A stretch of 64,000 nucleotides of DNA from CAITJF01 sp032654645 (GCA_032654645.1 JAULAW010000001.1:46238-110237); one strand, 5' to 3'; shown: positions 24,464 through 35,206, counted from the first letter of the stretch. Numbers and translations: made by a program. Notes: generated from the sequence alone by a model not told the origin.

Positions 24464-27400
24464 GTGAAAAGATTCGTTCTTGATTGTCTGCAACGGGCCG
24501 TTATTTCTTCGCTGACCGCCATTATGCTGTTTTCTTATGCGCTGACAGCGCAAGCAGCGCTTCCCCCAGAAGTGATCAAAGGTGTTACGTGGTTGCAGAC
24601 ACAGGTACAGCCTGATGGAAGCATCCTAAACGAAAGCCTTTCTCAGGCAACTTCCGTCCAAAACAGGTCGGAAGTGTTGATCACACTAAGCCAGTTATCA
24701 GCAACGCCTGCTGCGCTTGCCAATCTGATTGCTGCGGACGCAGAAATTAACACCGAGTATCTGGCCAGGCGCGCCCTGATATTGGGAATGGCTGGCCGGG
24801 ATAGTTCCGTATTGCTATCCGCACTTGCTGCCCGGCAGAATAGTGATGGTGGTTTTGGTGGAGACATTGGTCACGAGAGTAATGTGCAAGATACAGCACG
24901 CGTGCTGCTTGGCTATGTCTATGCAGGTCAGGGTGGAAATTTTACCGCGACCGGAGCGCGCAATTACCTTATAAGCAAGCTTCAGGCTGATGGCGGGATG
25001 CCTGGAGATTCGAATGATCAGCGATTGAATCAAAGCGCTTTGGGCCTCTCGGCATTGTTGTCAGTTGCGACCGATATCGCAACTACCGCAGCGACACAAA
25101 AACTTTCAGTTTGGCTGATGCAGAAGCAAGGGGTGGATGGAAGTTGGAATAGCGATCAATACATGACAGCTCAAATACTTGTCGCGGTCTACCCCGCTGT
25201 GACCGATGCAGTTGTCAAAAACAATGCGAGAAATTTCTTGCTTGCAGCGCAAAGTGTGGATGGCAGTTGGGCTGGGGATGCGTTTGTTACTGCATTGGCA
25301 CTGCGCGCTCTTTCAATTGATTCTGCACCAAGCTCAGCGTCTGGCGCGAGTTTGTCTGGCCAGGTGGTCAATCTGGCTACAGGTGTTTCATTAGCAGGTG
25401 CCACGGTTACCCTGATGGGTAGCAATATAGCTCCCGTCCAAACGGGAGTAGGGGGACAATTTTCTTTCACTGGCCTTGCGGCGGGCAATTACACCGTTCA
25501 GGCGACCAAAATAGGTTATGCCACTTACAACCAGTCCTACCCGGTAAATGCGGGCCAGGCCTTGGCAGTAGGGGTTGTTGGATTAACGCAGTCACAGACA
25601 ACGGGTATCGTAAAAGGCCGGGTGATCGCGGGTGCGACCTCACTACCTCTTGCAGGTGTAATGATCGTGGTGAGTGGAGCCACTACCGCAGTGACCACAA
25701 CAGATATGGCGGGCAATTATGAAGTGAATACGGTCTCGCCTGGAGCCTTTACCATTACAGCCAGTTTGAATGGTTATGCTCCTGCGAACGCGACCGGAGC
25801 ATTGTTGGCCGGGCAGACCCAAGTATTTTCTCCAGCACTTTATACGGTTGACAATCCCCTTGTTCCCACCACGGGCCACTTTGCCGGGCAAGTTGTTGCT
25901 CAAGGCACGGGAGCGGCACTCGCTGGGGTGGCAGTTCAGCTCAATGGTGTTGTTGCTGGAATCACTGGCGCAGATGGCCGCTTTGATTTGGTTGCCGCAC
26001 CAGGGAACTACCATGCGCTTATCAGCCTGGCTGGATACGCTTCGGCAGTGGCAGATTTTCTGTTGACAGCGGGTGCAAATATCAGCTCGGGCACGATCGC
26101 ACTGACCAAGCAGACCAGTACCGGGACTATCCGTGGTCAGGTGATTGCCGGGGCGACTTCCCTGCCTTTGGCAGGGGTTGCCATCTCGGTGAGCGGATCA
26201 TCCACTGTTTCAGTTCAAACTGATGCGACGGGAATTTTTGAAATTCCTTCCATCGCGCCGGGGGCAGTCAATGTTACCGCAAGTTTGGCTGGCTATACCC
26301 CGGTTACCGGTACGGGCAGTATGCAGGCAGGGCAGGTTGTGATGTTCTCACCCGCACTCTATGCGCTGAACGACCCCAATGCCCCTGCAAATGGCCACTT
26401 TGCCGGGCGCGTTGTTGCGCAGGATTCAGGTGCAGCCCTTGCTGGTGTGGAAATCCAGTTAAACGGCGTAGTTGCTGGAGTTACCGCAGCCGATGGCAGT
26501 TTTGATCTGGTTGTTGTGCCCGGAAATTATCACGTCATTATCGGATCTGTGGGATACGATTTCGCAACGGGTGATTTCCTGATGACTGCGGGCGCAACAG
26601 TTAATACCGGAACAGTATCGCTGATTAAGCTGCTGACCAGCACCGCAATTCATGGATTAGTGACCGACCAGACTACAGGCAACCCGATAGCAGGGGCGAG
26701 TGTCCAGGTAGTTAACGGTGCGGTGGCGACAACCGGAGTTGATGGCGGTTACAGCCTGACAAATCTCGCGGGATTGACATTCGATCTGCGCGTCAGCGCA
26801 ATAGGCTACACAAGCCAGACCATGCAATTACAAGCGGCGCGACCCAGCGATATTACTCGTGATTTTTCGCTTCAGTCACAATCGGGCAGCGGCCTTGATC
26901 TGGCGTCACTCACTATGACGCCAAGCAGCGTTGCGGGGCGGACGGATGTAGTGATGACTACGACAATCAGCAACCCATCAGGCGTGATGCCGATGTCGGG
27001 CGTGCTGATGCTGGATGCTCTGAATATGCAGGGTGTAGTGATAGGTTCGGGCGTTGCTTATGATGCAACGGGCACCCATCTGCTGGGAGCCGTAACCCTG
27101 AATCCGGGTGAATCTGTTCCGGCTGTCCTGCGCTGGAATAGCGGGCAATTCGCGCCTGGGACTTACACGCTGGTAGCGCATATCAGTGAAGCGGGGAGTA
27201 TCAACGCCACGAACCCGCGTGGACGGATATTGGCGGAACGCTCCGCAACGGTGGATGTGGTTACGAGTCCTCATTTTGCCGGAACGGTCACGGCCGATCC
27301 GCCAGTCTTGCGGGCGAATACCAATACTCCCGTGCATTTTGCAGCACTGTTGCAGAACGACGGCAATGTCGAACTTTCGGCACAGACCTACCACCTCCAA

Positions 27401-30400
27401 ATCGTTGATGTCAAAACGGGTGCGATTGTGACCACGCAAGATGTTGCAGGCAACCTGTTCCTTCCAAGCGAATTGCAAAACCTGACATTTTCTGATTGGA
27501 CGCCGACCAATGGCGGAAATTATCGTGCTGAAATTTCGGTCGTTGCCGCACCAGAACAAGGCAAAGTGGCGGCAACCGTTTATGTGGGAGATGCCGCCAC
27601 TGGCAATTTCACGGTCAGCAAGACCGTGGTTCCGGTGGGCACTCAGACCGTTAAAGCCAATATCCATATTTCTGGTCAGGATGTGACCTTGGGCACTATC
27701 AGTGATCCATTGGCTCCGCTGATTAAAACTGCTGTGCAAAAAGCGGTGACCTATAATGATCTGGCGGCAACCAACTGGACGATGACGAACAAGTGCCTGG
27801 GCTGCCATGTACAAACTCAGGCACTGGTTGGCGGGGAACTGACACGACATCTGACCACCTATAGTGCATCTAACCGCCGGACATTGCTGAATGCACTCAC
27901 TAACAATCAGGGTGCTGATGGCATGATCGACACCACTTATCGAGCTTATTACGGGCGTACGGAAACCACCCTCGGGTTGTGGGGGCTGAATTCCTGGCAC
28001 CGCAAATATGAAATTGCCTCCACGTTGGTGAATTCGGCAAATTATCTGATCAACAACCAGGAAGCATCCGGGCGTTGGACAGCGGATCATGCTTCGGGAT
28101 GGTGGATAGCTGCAACTTCCAACACTGTCTTCAATCTGAAAAGTTTGGTGGATGTGAGTCAGTTGTTAAAGCAGACACCGGCGGTCAGCGCAGCCAATTA
28201 TGCGGCAACGACTTGGGTGAGCGGCAACGGAATAAACGGTACGTATTATCTGTCCAGCGATGCCGCAGAAAATGTTTACGTCTCCAACTATTCTGCGGGG
28301 ACAGTCTCTCTGGTCAAACCCGATGGCACCGTGCAGCTCTTCATGTCAGGCGTAACGGGTGCTCGAACTTCTCTATTGGCGCCAGACGGCAATTTCTATG
28401 TGATTTCTGATACCGGCTTGTTCAAGCGAAATCCTGATGGCACAAAGAGCACAGTCACAACAAATCGCGGAACGGGGATGGCCTGGGGGCCGGATGGGAA
28501 TTTGTACGTAGCCGATTATTGGAGTAACAGGATTTTGATGGTTACTCCGCAAGGCACAGTGTCTAACTATATTGTAGGCGGCGCTCTGAGTGGGCCTCAC
28601 GGCTTGGCATTTTCACCCAGCGGGGATTTGCTGGTTGCCAATTACGCCAATTCCAAGATACTCCGATACAAGTTGGATAAAAGCTACGAGAGCGTTGTGG
28701 ATTGGACTAACGGATTGCCCTACAGCATCGTGCAATATGGTGGAGGGTGGCTAGTGGGCACATCAACCGGGTTGTATCGTTACAACAACGATTGGGAAGG
28801 TGAACGCCTGCTCTATTCCGCCGCATACGGATTAACCGTAACGCCAAATGGCCGGATCGTAATCGGCGCAGGCGGCACATCCATCTTCAACGTCAATAAG
28901 ACACCGGTGAATGCAACCGCACAGCTTACTCGCCAGGATACCTCGATCGCCAAGGCGACTAACTGGTTGCTGGCCGATACGGCTTACAACGCTAATAGTA
29001 ATCTTGAACTTGCCCATCGCTTGATCGGTTTTGGCGCCGCCAAGGCTTATTACGCGGGCACGGCGAAGGAAGCCACCATCCAGGCAAAAATGGATCAGAC
29101 GGCGGCCACGCTGCGTGCGCGGCAGCGCGCCGATGGGGGTTGGGGTACTCTTAGTACCAGCGCGAGTGATTCCATGGTTACCGCCCAGGTAGGGGTGGCA
29201 TTGGACTACATGAACCCATCCGCAAAAGACCCAGTCGTTCAAAACGCGCTCAAATATCTGCTGGCGCGGCAGCAGGCAGATGGCTCCTGGTACAGCGAGA
29301 ACGGTATCCTCGGTACTCATATGGCGGCCACGACCTGGGTAGCGATCTGGCTGCCGATCGCACTGGATCGCATCGGCGGGATTGATACCGACCTGTCGTT
29401 GACGCTGCCTGCAAATGTAACCCTGTCCAACCCCAATCTTGCGCCAACAAGTGTGCAGACCGTTGCCGGTGCTTCGACTTACGTCTGGAAAATACAGGGA
29501 GTAACCGCGACCGGGCGCGACATTTCCTTTGACGCCACCCTGAGCAATCTCGGCGTGAACGAGACGCGCCCTGTTGCGACCGATGCCCATCTTTCCTTCA
29601 CCAACACCTTCACGCAAGGCAAGGTCGATGCACCGATAACCATACCATCCGTCACGGGTTCGGCGTACCTGGCTGTGGGGGTTGCGACCGACCTGCCGCA
29701 GTATGGCCCGAATGCGCCGGTCACTATCAATTCGCTGGTAGCCAATCTTGCGAGTGTGGTAAATGCCGGAGCGGTGAAACTTGAAATTTACGCGGCTGAT
29801 AACGTATTGGTGAGAGATCTCGGCATGTTCAATTACGCCGCTGTGGCCGCCAATGGTCAGCAACTGCAAAGCATGCCCTGGGATACCGGTGCTTACGCCT
29901 CGGGTAGTTATTATGTTCTGGCAACCTTGTTCGACGCGCAAAACAGTAAAGTAGCGACCGCCACAGCGCACTTCGTGATCGCCAACGGCATCAACGGATC
30001 GTTGGCGGGTGCGGGCATTACAGTGGATAAAGTTGCCTACCAGGCCTATGACACTGTGCAGATTGCAGACCGCATCAGCAACTTGACGCAAAATCAAATG
30101 TTGGAAAACCTCTCAGCCAAAACCACGCTCTACAATGTAGATGGCACGGAGCGTTGGGTGCAAAGCGCACCGCTGGGCCAGTTCATAGCGGGCGACCAGC
30201 GTAATTTGACCTACCGGGTTCCGCTCGTGAATGCCGTAGCAGGCATCTACCGCGCTGTGCTGCTGGTGTTGGATGGAACGGGTAACTCGGTAGCAACGGC
30301 AGAGACAATCTTCACCGTGCAGTCGAGTGTGGATACCGGTAGTGGTCTGAGAGGCCTGGTCACGGCAACGCCCAAGCTCGTCCCCCAAGGTGATCCGGCA

Positions 30401-32125
30401 ATCTTGTCCAATACCGTCGAGAATCTGGGTAATGCACCACTGGCGGGTCTGCCTGTGACCCTGTGGGTGCTCGATCCAGCCAGCCAGCAAGTGATGGCTG
30501 AATGGCCGCAAACGATGAACCTGACGCAGGGTAAAAGCATCCAGAATTTGTATAGCTTTGGAACGATCAACCTGCCGGTGGGGGCAAGCTATGTTGCCGT
30601 GCTGGGCGCCAATGTGGGTGGAAAACAACTGACGCTGGCGCAAGATAATTTCACCATCGTCGAGCCGCCGGTCAAGCTGGATGTCAATCCGACGATCAGC
30701 AACACGCCCCGCTTGCTGGTGCTGATGTCGTGCCCGGAATACGAATACGCAACGGCGACATCTGCGACTACAACCACGTCAGGCGGCATCGGCGTCGTGT
30801 ATGCCGACACCATGACCGTTCTGGAGCGCAAGCGTCTCTGTGCCGAAAACCGGGCTTCATTCCTGCACCAATACCTGGGTCGCTTCGGCGCGCTGACCGA
30901 TTTCGTGTACGACGAGACCGGCTTCGGCAACGGCTTGCGCAGCGGCAATTACAACGCCTATTGGGTATCGGGCCACGGCATCGAATTGCATGACGATATC
31001 GTTTACGAATTGCGCGAGGCCGTTTACCGGGGCGATGCGCTGGTCATCGAAGATGCGCGCGACGATCTGTACGACAAGCTGAAGGAAGCGACCGGCGCCG
31101 GGGTCAGCAGCAGCCTGAACCCGTCCGGGCTCACCGTCAACGCCAGCGGCGCGCTCTATCTTGCGGTCGACCCTGCATTGGATGGAGCGTCAAACGGGAC
31201 TCCGGTCATCGATCCCGTAACCGGTCGGACGATCTCCAGCCTGGCAACCGTGGGCGCCGCCCATGGGTTTAACCTGCGCGGCGGCATCCTGCAGGCAGTG
31301 TTTGCCGGTGTGACATCTGAAACCAGGGGTACTACGACCATCGTTCAGCCCGGCGCCATCTATCCGGCCATCGTCAGCCACGACTTCGGGCGCGGCAAAT
31401 CGCTGGCATTCGCCTTCGATGTCACCGGCAGCCTGATGATGCTGGCAACCCCCAACCAGTGGCAAGCGCTGGCGCAGGAAAGTATCGGCTACATCCGTCC
31501 CGCCCTGCCCGATATCTATGTCGGGCACGAGTACCTGGCAATGCAGACGCGCACCCAGAACCTCAGCCAGCCGGTGGACTTGATCGCCGCTACTTCACTG
31601 CCGACCGATACGCTGCTGCTGTCCACACAGCCTGTCGCAACACTGGACGCGGCAGGCAACCCGGTGTGGACATTCAACCTGCCCGTCAATCAGGAAAAAG
31701 TGCTGGGCATGACCCTGCGCCTGCCCAACATCAGCGGCACGCAGCGCTTCGACACCGCTGTTGATTCGACCCGCAATGGCGTGATCAAGCGCTACGGCGA
31801 CTACCTGCTGACGGTGGATGTGGTCGTGGCGATGGAACATGCAGCAGGCTGGGCCAACGAAATCGCCGCCTTGCCGCTCGTGAATAAAGACCGCGAATAC
31901 CGCGATTCGGCAGCGACCTACCTGAGAACTGCCCTGGCTTCGGCCAACGCGGGCTATACGACCCAGGCCATGACGGAACTGATGGCGGCCATCGACGTGT
32001 TGCGGTTGATCAAGGGCATCGATGTGCTGCCCTACCGCGTGAACCTCGACCGGCTGCTCAAGGAACTCGAATTCCGCAAATACTGTTCATCGGTGTTGCC
32101 GCGACCGGCGGAGTGCGGACCATGA
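24464..32125 (+). CDS. Giant secreted multidomain protein (toroid, CarboxypepD_reg, NHL, c-type heme motif)
   Basis: About 2553 residues from GTG 24464, which has GGGGAG 6 nt upstream and gives a good signal peptide (KRFVLDCLQRAVISSLTAIM...TAQA); an in-frame TTG start at 24428 adds 12 residues. In order: a prenyltransferase/squalene-oxidase-like alpha-toroid (about 30-290, repeats such as DGSWNSDQYMTAQIL), six carboxypeptidase-regulatory-like beta-sandwich repeats (about 300-800, GHFAGQVVAQGTGAALAGV type), CARDB-like sandwiches, a single CXXCH (CLGCH, about 1110), a second toroid, an NHL/beta-propeller (about 1255-1475, DGNLYVADYWSNRILMV), a third toroid (about 1500-1640), more CARDB-like domains, and a C-terminal alpha/beta domain starting LLVLMSCPEYEYA (about 2083). 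It is probably a surface or periplasmic scaffold. It precedes the toxin array in the same direction, with a 158-bp gap. Confidence 0.75.
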   Translation: MKRFVLDCLQRAVISSLTAIMLFSYALTAQAALPPEVIKGVTWLQTQVQPDGSILNESLSQATSVQNRSEVLITLSQLSATPAALANLIAADAEINTEYLARRALILGMAGRDSSVLLSALAARQNSDGGFGGDIGHESNVQDTARVLLGYVYAGQGGNFTATGARNYLISKLQADGGMPGDSNDQRLNQSALGLSALLSVATDIATTAATQKLSVWLMQKQGVDGSWNSDQYMTAQILVAVYPAVTDAVVKNNARNFLLAAQSVDGSWAGDAFVTALALRALSIDSAPSSASGASLSGQVVNLATGVSLAGATVTLMGSNIAPVQTGVGGQFSFTGLAAGNYTVQATKIGYATYNQSYPVNAGQALAVGVVGLTQSQTTGIVKGRVIAGATSLPLAGVMIVVSGATTAVTTTDMAGNYEVNTVSPGAFTITASLNGYAPANATGALLAGQTQVFSPALYTVDNPLVPTTGHFAGQVVAQGTGAALAGVAVQLNGVVAGITGADGRFDLVAAPGNYHALISLAGYASAVADFLLTAGANISSGTIALTKQTSTGTIRGQVIAGATSLPLAGVAISVSGSSTVSVQTDATGIFEIPSIAPGAVNVTASLAGYTPVTGTGSMQAGQVVMFSPALYALNDPNAPANGHFAGRVVAQDSGAALAGVEIQLNGVVAGVTAADGSFDLVVVPGNYHVIIGSVGYDFATGDFLMTAGATVNTGTVSLIKLLTSTAIHGLVTDQTTGNPIAGASVQVVNGAVATTGVDGGYSLTNLAGLTFDLRVSAIGYTSQTMQLQAARPSDITRDFSLQSQSGSGLDLASLTMTPSSVAGRTDVVMTTTISNPSGVMPMSGVLMLDALNMQGVVIGSGVAYDATGTHLLGAVTLNPGESVPAVLRWNSGQFAPGTYTLVAHISEAGSINATNPRGRILAERSATVDVVTSPHFAGTVTADPPVLRANTNTPVHFAALLQNDGNVELSAQTYHLQIVDVKTGAIVTTQDVAGNLFLPSELQNLTFSDWTPTNGGNYRAEISVVAAPEQGKVAATVYVGDAATGNFTVSKTVVPVGTQTVKANIHISGQDVTLGTISDPLAPLIKTAVQKAVTYNDLAATNWTMTNKCLGCHVQTQALVGGELTRHLTTYSASNRRTLLNALTNNQGADGMIDTTYRAYYGRTETTLGLWGLNSWHRKYEIASTLVNSANYLINNQEASGRWTADHASGWWIAATSNTVFNLKSLVDVSQLLKQTPAVSAANYAATTWVSGNGINGTYYLSSDAAENVYVSNYSAGTVSLVKPDGTVQLFMSGVTGARTSLLAPDGNFYVISDTGLFKRNPDGTKSTVTTNRGTGMAWGPDGNLYVADYWSNRILMVTPQGTVSNYIVGGALSGPHGLAFSPSGDLLVANYANSKILRYKLDKSYESVVDWTNGLPYSIVQYGGGWLVGTSTGLYRYNNDWEGERLLYSAAYGLTVTPNGRIVIGAGGTSIFNVNKTPVNATAQLTRQDTSIAKATNWLLADTAYNANSNLELAHRLIGFGAAKAYYAGTAKEATIQAKMDQTAATLRARQRADGGWGTLSTSASDSMVTAQVGVALDYMNPSAKDPVVQNALKYLLARQQADGSWYSENGILGTHMAATTWVAIWLPIALDRIGGIDTDLSLTLPANVTLSNPNLAPTSVQTVAGASTYVWKIQGVTATGRDISFDATLSNLGVNETRPVATDAHLSFTNTFTQGKVDAPITIPSVTGSAYLAVGVATDLPQYGPNAPVTINSLVANLASVVNAGAVKLEIYAADNVLVRDLGMFNYAAVAANGQQLQSMPWDTGAYASGSYYVLATLFDAQNSKVATATAHFVIANGINGSLAGAGITVDKVAYQAYDTVQIADRISNLTQNQMLENLSAKTTLYNVDGTERWVQSAPLGQFIAGDQRNLTYRVPLVNAVAGIYRAVLLVLDGTGNSVATAETIFTVQSSVDTGSGLRGLVTATPKLVPQGDPAILSNTVENLGNAPLAGLPVTLWVLDPASQQVMAEWPQTMNLTQGKSIQNLYSFGTINLPVGASYVAVLGANVGGKQLTLAQDNFTIVEPPVKLDVNPTISNTPRLLVLMSCPEYEYATATSATTTTSGGIGVVYADTMTVLERKRLCAENRASFLHQYLGRFGALTDFVYDETGFGNGLRSGNYNAYWVSGHGIELHDDIVYELREAVYRGDALVIEDARDDLYDKLKEATGAGVSSSLNPSGLTVNASGALYLAVDPALDGASNGTPVIDPVTGRTISSLATVGAAHGFNLRGGILQAVFAGVTSETRGTTTIVQPGAIYPAIVSHDFGRGKSLAFAFDVTGSLMMLATPNQWQALAQESIGYIRPALPDIYVGHEYLAMQTRTQNLSQPVDLIAATSLPTDTLLLSTQPVATLDAAGNPVWTFNLPVNQEKVLGMTLRLPNISGTQRFDTAVDSTRNGVIKRYGDYLLTVDVVVAMEHAAGWANEIAALPLVNKDREYRDSAATYLRTALASANAGYTTQAMTELMAAIDVLRLIKGIDVLPYRVNLDRLLKELEFRKYCSSVLPRPAECGP

Positions 32126-32183
32126 CGCAAAATATTGATTCGGCAAAAGGCCTTATGGCCATCGCAAAAATTCAGGTTCCGTC

Positions 32184-32203
32184 ATTCCCGTGCAGGCGGG
32201 AAT
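32184..32203. repeat. REP-like hairpin between giant gene and toxin array
   Basis: ATTCCCG-TGCAGG-CGGGAAT, in the wider context GTCATTCCCGTGCAGGCGGG, a common interspersed palindrome in proteobacteria. A second hairpin, TCCCGCTCAGCGGGA, follows at about 32221. It could weaken read-through into the array. Confidence 0.6.
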
Positions 32204-32283
32204 CCAGATGATTAAAAATCTCCCGCTCAGCGGGACAACTTCAGTATTGGGCACTGCCCATCCATAGTCAGGGAGAATTGATC

Positions 32284-35205
32284 TTGTTTACTACCACCGC
32301 ACTGCGCCACATCTCGACCGTCGTCCTGATCACCTTCACCAGCCTGACCCTGCAACCTTTGCAGGCCGCAGTGATGGCCGGGAACGGCAGCACCCCTGCC
32401 GCGCCTGTGGTCAGCCAAGACCAACGCTACGGCAAAGGGCTGGACGACATGCGCGACGTGCTGGAACGCGCCCGCGACAAACAAAGCCGCGCCGAAAGCG
32501 ACGACATTGAGGTTGCCCAACTACGCACGCAAAAAACTGAACTCGAAAGCATCGAAGCCGACGTGGATGCCGAGTTCACCGCCGTGGGACAACACCTCCA
32601 GGACAACAACCTCGCCCCGGAAATCCTCGCTCGTCACCAGGCCGCAGTCAGCGAATTCAAAACCAAACAAGCCGAACTCAAACTCAGACTGCAAGCCATC
32701 ACCGATGCCGACACCGCCCATGACCTGACCTTGCGCAGCAGCAAAGTGCAGGAACTCGACACCTTCATGAAGGCCAACCAGCACCACAAAACTCAACCTC
32801 CAATTGACCCGAACAAACTGCCGTTCAGCACCCCCGACGGCAAAGTCCGCCCCCCCATCGAAACCGAACAACAATTCCACACCCGTCTGTTCAAGACCAG
32901 CCCCTTGAGCCGCATGTTGGCCGGACCGATCCCCAACGGCTTCACCCTGCCCGCCACCACGCTGCCCATAACGCCCACCGCCGCCGACCTGTCCGCCACT
33001 GAAGACATCGTCCTCACCCCGGCGATTCAGGCACAAGCCGCCGCCCTCAACCACAACCCGGTGCAAATCTACAACTGGGTCAGAAACACCATCGAGTTCC
33101 TGCCCACCTACGGCTCTATTCAAGGTGCGGACATGACCCTGCAAACCAGGAAGGGAAACAGCTTCGATACCGCCAGCCTGCTGATCGGCCTGCTCAGGGC
33201 ATCCAACATCCCGGCGCGTTATGTTTACGGCACCATCCAGGTTCCCGCCGACCGGGCGATGAACTGGGTGGGTGGTGTGAGCAAACCCGAAGCTGCCCAG
33301 CAACTCCTGGGGCAGGGCGGCATCCCCAACATCGGACTCCTCTCCGGCGGTGTCATCAAATATATCAAGCTCGAACACGTCTGGGTCGAAGCCTACGTGG
33401 ATTACGTTCCCAGTCGCGGCGCGGTCAACCGCACTCCCGACACCTGGGTACCCATGGATGCCAGCTACAAACAATACCAATACACCCAAGGCATGGACAT
33501 CAAAGGCCAAGTCCCCCTTGATGCCCAAGCCTTAGTCACGCAAGCGCAAACGGGTGCCACCATCGACCCATCAGGCTGGGTGCAGAACCTCAACGGCACG
33601 GCGATACAAAGCGCACTGTCCACTTACCAGACCCAGGTGCAGAACTACATCAACACCACCCAACCCAACGCCACGGTGGGTGATGTGCTGGGCAGCAAAA
33701 CCATCCTCGCCAACACCAGCTCCATCCTCGCAGGCAGCTTGCCCTATACCACCATTGCCACCGGAGGCAAGTTCACCGGGCTGCCACTGCAAGTGCGCCA
33801 CCAGTTCGAATACAGCCTGTATGCCAGCGCAATGGATCGCGCCATGGGCAGCCCCACCATTAGTCTCAAGCAGAGCCTGCCCAACTTGGCGGGCAAGAAG
33901 ATCACCCTGAGCTTCGCCCCGGCGACACCCGCCGATGCCAACCTGATTGCCAGCTATTTGCCCAAGGCACATGCCGATGGCACACCCATCCTGCCCAGCG
34001 AACTGCCCACCAGCCTGCCGGGTTATTTGATTCATCTCACTGCCGAATTCAGAGTCGATGGACAGCTCGTTGCCTCGGGCGGCAACTTCACGATGGGTGA
34101 GGAACTGGTGAGCAGCATGGGGCTGTTCGATCCGGTCAACGGCTGGAGCTTCGGCCAGGACAACCAACCGATTGCGGGGGAGTACATCGCGACCCATGTG
34201 GATTTGCAAGGTGTGTCAACCGCACAACTACAGACGCTGAAAGATAAACTGGCTGCGACTCAGGCCAAGCTTGCAGCAAACCAAACTGTAGGGTTGACCA
34301 AAGAGGACATCTCTGGCGACATCCTGTACAGTGCAGTCTTGAGCTACTTTGCAGCCAATCAATCGGCTGCAAATGTCTCAGCTCAAGCATCAGGCATCGT
34401 CGAATACCGCAAACCTTCCTTTGGCAACTTTGAAACGAGTGCTAAACCGCTGTACTGGTTCGGTATCCCGCGAAATGTTTCCTTCCCTGGCCTAGTCATG
34501 GACGTGGATCGCTATGCGAGCATCGTCGTAGCCAAGGACAACAGTTCAACGGTTAGGCATGTACTACAAAGCGGCATGCGACTATCAGCATATGAACACC
34601 TGATCCCAGAGAAAATATTCTCTAGCTCAACTAATCCGGGGCAGGGCATCTCGGCGGTGAAGGCATTGGCACTGGCGGCAAGTCAAGGGCAGAAGATTTA
34701 CACGCTGAACGCAGCGAATCAGGCAAGTCACGCTACCTTGTTGGCGCAGGTCACCATTGATGGCAACGCTAGGGCAGAGATACAGAGCGCCTTGGCAGCG
34801 GGCAAGAAAGTGACCGTCCATGCATCGCCCATCACCCAGAGTGGCTGGACTGGCAGTGGTTATATCATCACCGACCCGCTCACCGGGTCGGGGGCGTATA
34901 AGATTAGTGGTGGGGCAAATGGGGGATTCATTGTTGCTCTGTACATAGCTGTGATAGCAACTCTTGTTGGTTTGTTAATTTCTTTTGCTGGCACAGGTGT
35001 TCTAGTTGGTCTAATAGCGGGAGCCCCTTTCTTGGCTTTAAGTTATGTTCTACAAAATTACATTCTGCGGCTTGATTCAAAGGGCCAGTTCCTGATTAGC
35101 TATGTTGAATTGGCGGTAGTGTTTACCGCAGCCTTTTTGGCTCCCGAAATATTTTTGGTAGATTTTGTCTTTGAGCTAGGACTCTATATCAATAGTCTCC
35201 CATAA
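32284..35205 (+). CDS. Full-length polymorphic-toxin-like protein A (pseudo-transglutaminase plus membrane C-terminus)
   Basis: A 973-residue protein, the only member of the array with a signal peptide (HISTVVLITFTSLTLQPLQA). TTG 32284 is preferred to TTG 32278 because GGGAG lies 8 nt upstream. A coiled coil spans about 45-155 and a Pro-rich linker follows. The transglutaminase-like core is about 250-400: GNSFDTASLLIGLLRASNIP has Ser293 where active enzymes have Cys, while His365 (LEHVWVEAY) and Asp392 (VPMDASYKQY) are kept. A long conserved region reaches the boundary motif GAYKISGGANGG at about 870-881. The last 92 residues are a different, AT-rich, strongly hydrophobic domain (ALYIAVIATLVGLLISF...). 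By layout it is the expressed copy of a toxin system. The following 61-residue membrane protein would be its immunity protein. The toxic role is inferred, not shown. Confidence 0.7.
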   Translation: MFTTTALRHISTVVLITFTSLTLQPLQAAVMAGNGSTPAAPVVSQDQRYGKGLDDMRDVLERARDKQSRAESDDIEVAQLRTQKTELESIEADVDAEFTAVGQHLQDNNLAPEILARHQAAVSEFKTKQAELKLRLQAITDADTAHDLTLRSSKVQELDTFMKANQHHKTQPPIDPNKLPFSTPDGKVRPPIETEQQFHTRLFKTSPLSRMLAGPIPNGFTLPATTLPITPTAADLSATEDIVLTPAIQAQAAALNHNPVQIYNWVRNTIEFLPTYGSIQGADMTLQTRKGNSFDTASLLIGLLRASNIPARYVYGTIQVPADRAMNWVGGVSKPEAAQQLLGQGGIPNIGLLSGGVIKYIKLEHVWVEAYVDYVPSRGAVNRTPDTWVPMDASYKQYQYTQGMDIKGQVPLDAQALVTQAQTGATIDPSGWVQNLNGTAIQSALSTYQTQVQNYINTTQPNATVGDVLGSKTILANTSSILAGSLPYTTIATGGKFTGLPLQVRHQFEYSLYASAMDRAMGSPTISLKQSLPNLAGKKITLSFAPATPADANLIASYLPKAHADGTPILPSELPTSLPGYLIHLTAEFRVDGQLVASGGNFTMGEELVSSMGLFDPVNGWSFGQDNQPIAGEYIATHVDLQGVSTAQLQTLKDKLAATQAKLAANQTVGLTKEDISGDILYSAVLSYFAANQSAANVSAQASGIVEYRKPSFGNFETSAKPLYWFGIPRNVSFPGLVMDVDRYASIVVAKDNSSTVRHVLQSGMRLSAYEHLIPEKIFSSSTNPGQGISAVKALALAASQGQKIYTLNAANQASHATLLAQVTIDGNARAEIQSALAAGKKVTVHASPITQSGWTGSGYIITDPLTGSGAYKISGGANGGFIVALYIAVIATLVGLLISFAGTGVLVGLIAGAPFLALSYVLQNYILRLDSKGQFLISYVELAVVFTAAFLAPEIFLVDFVFELGLYINSLP

Positions 35206-35206
35206 A

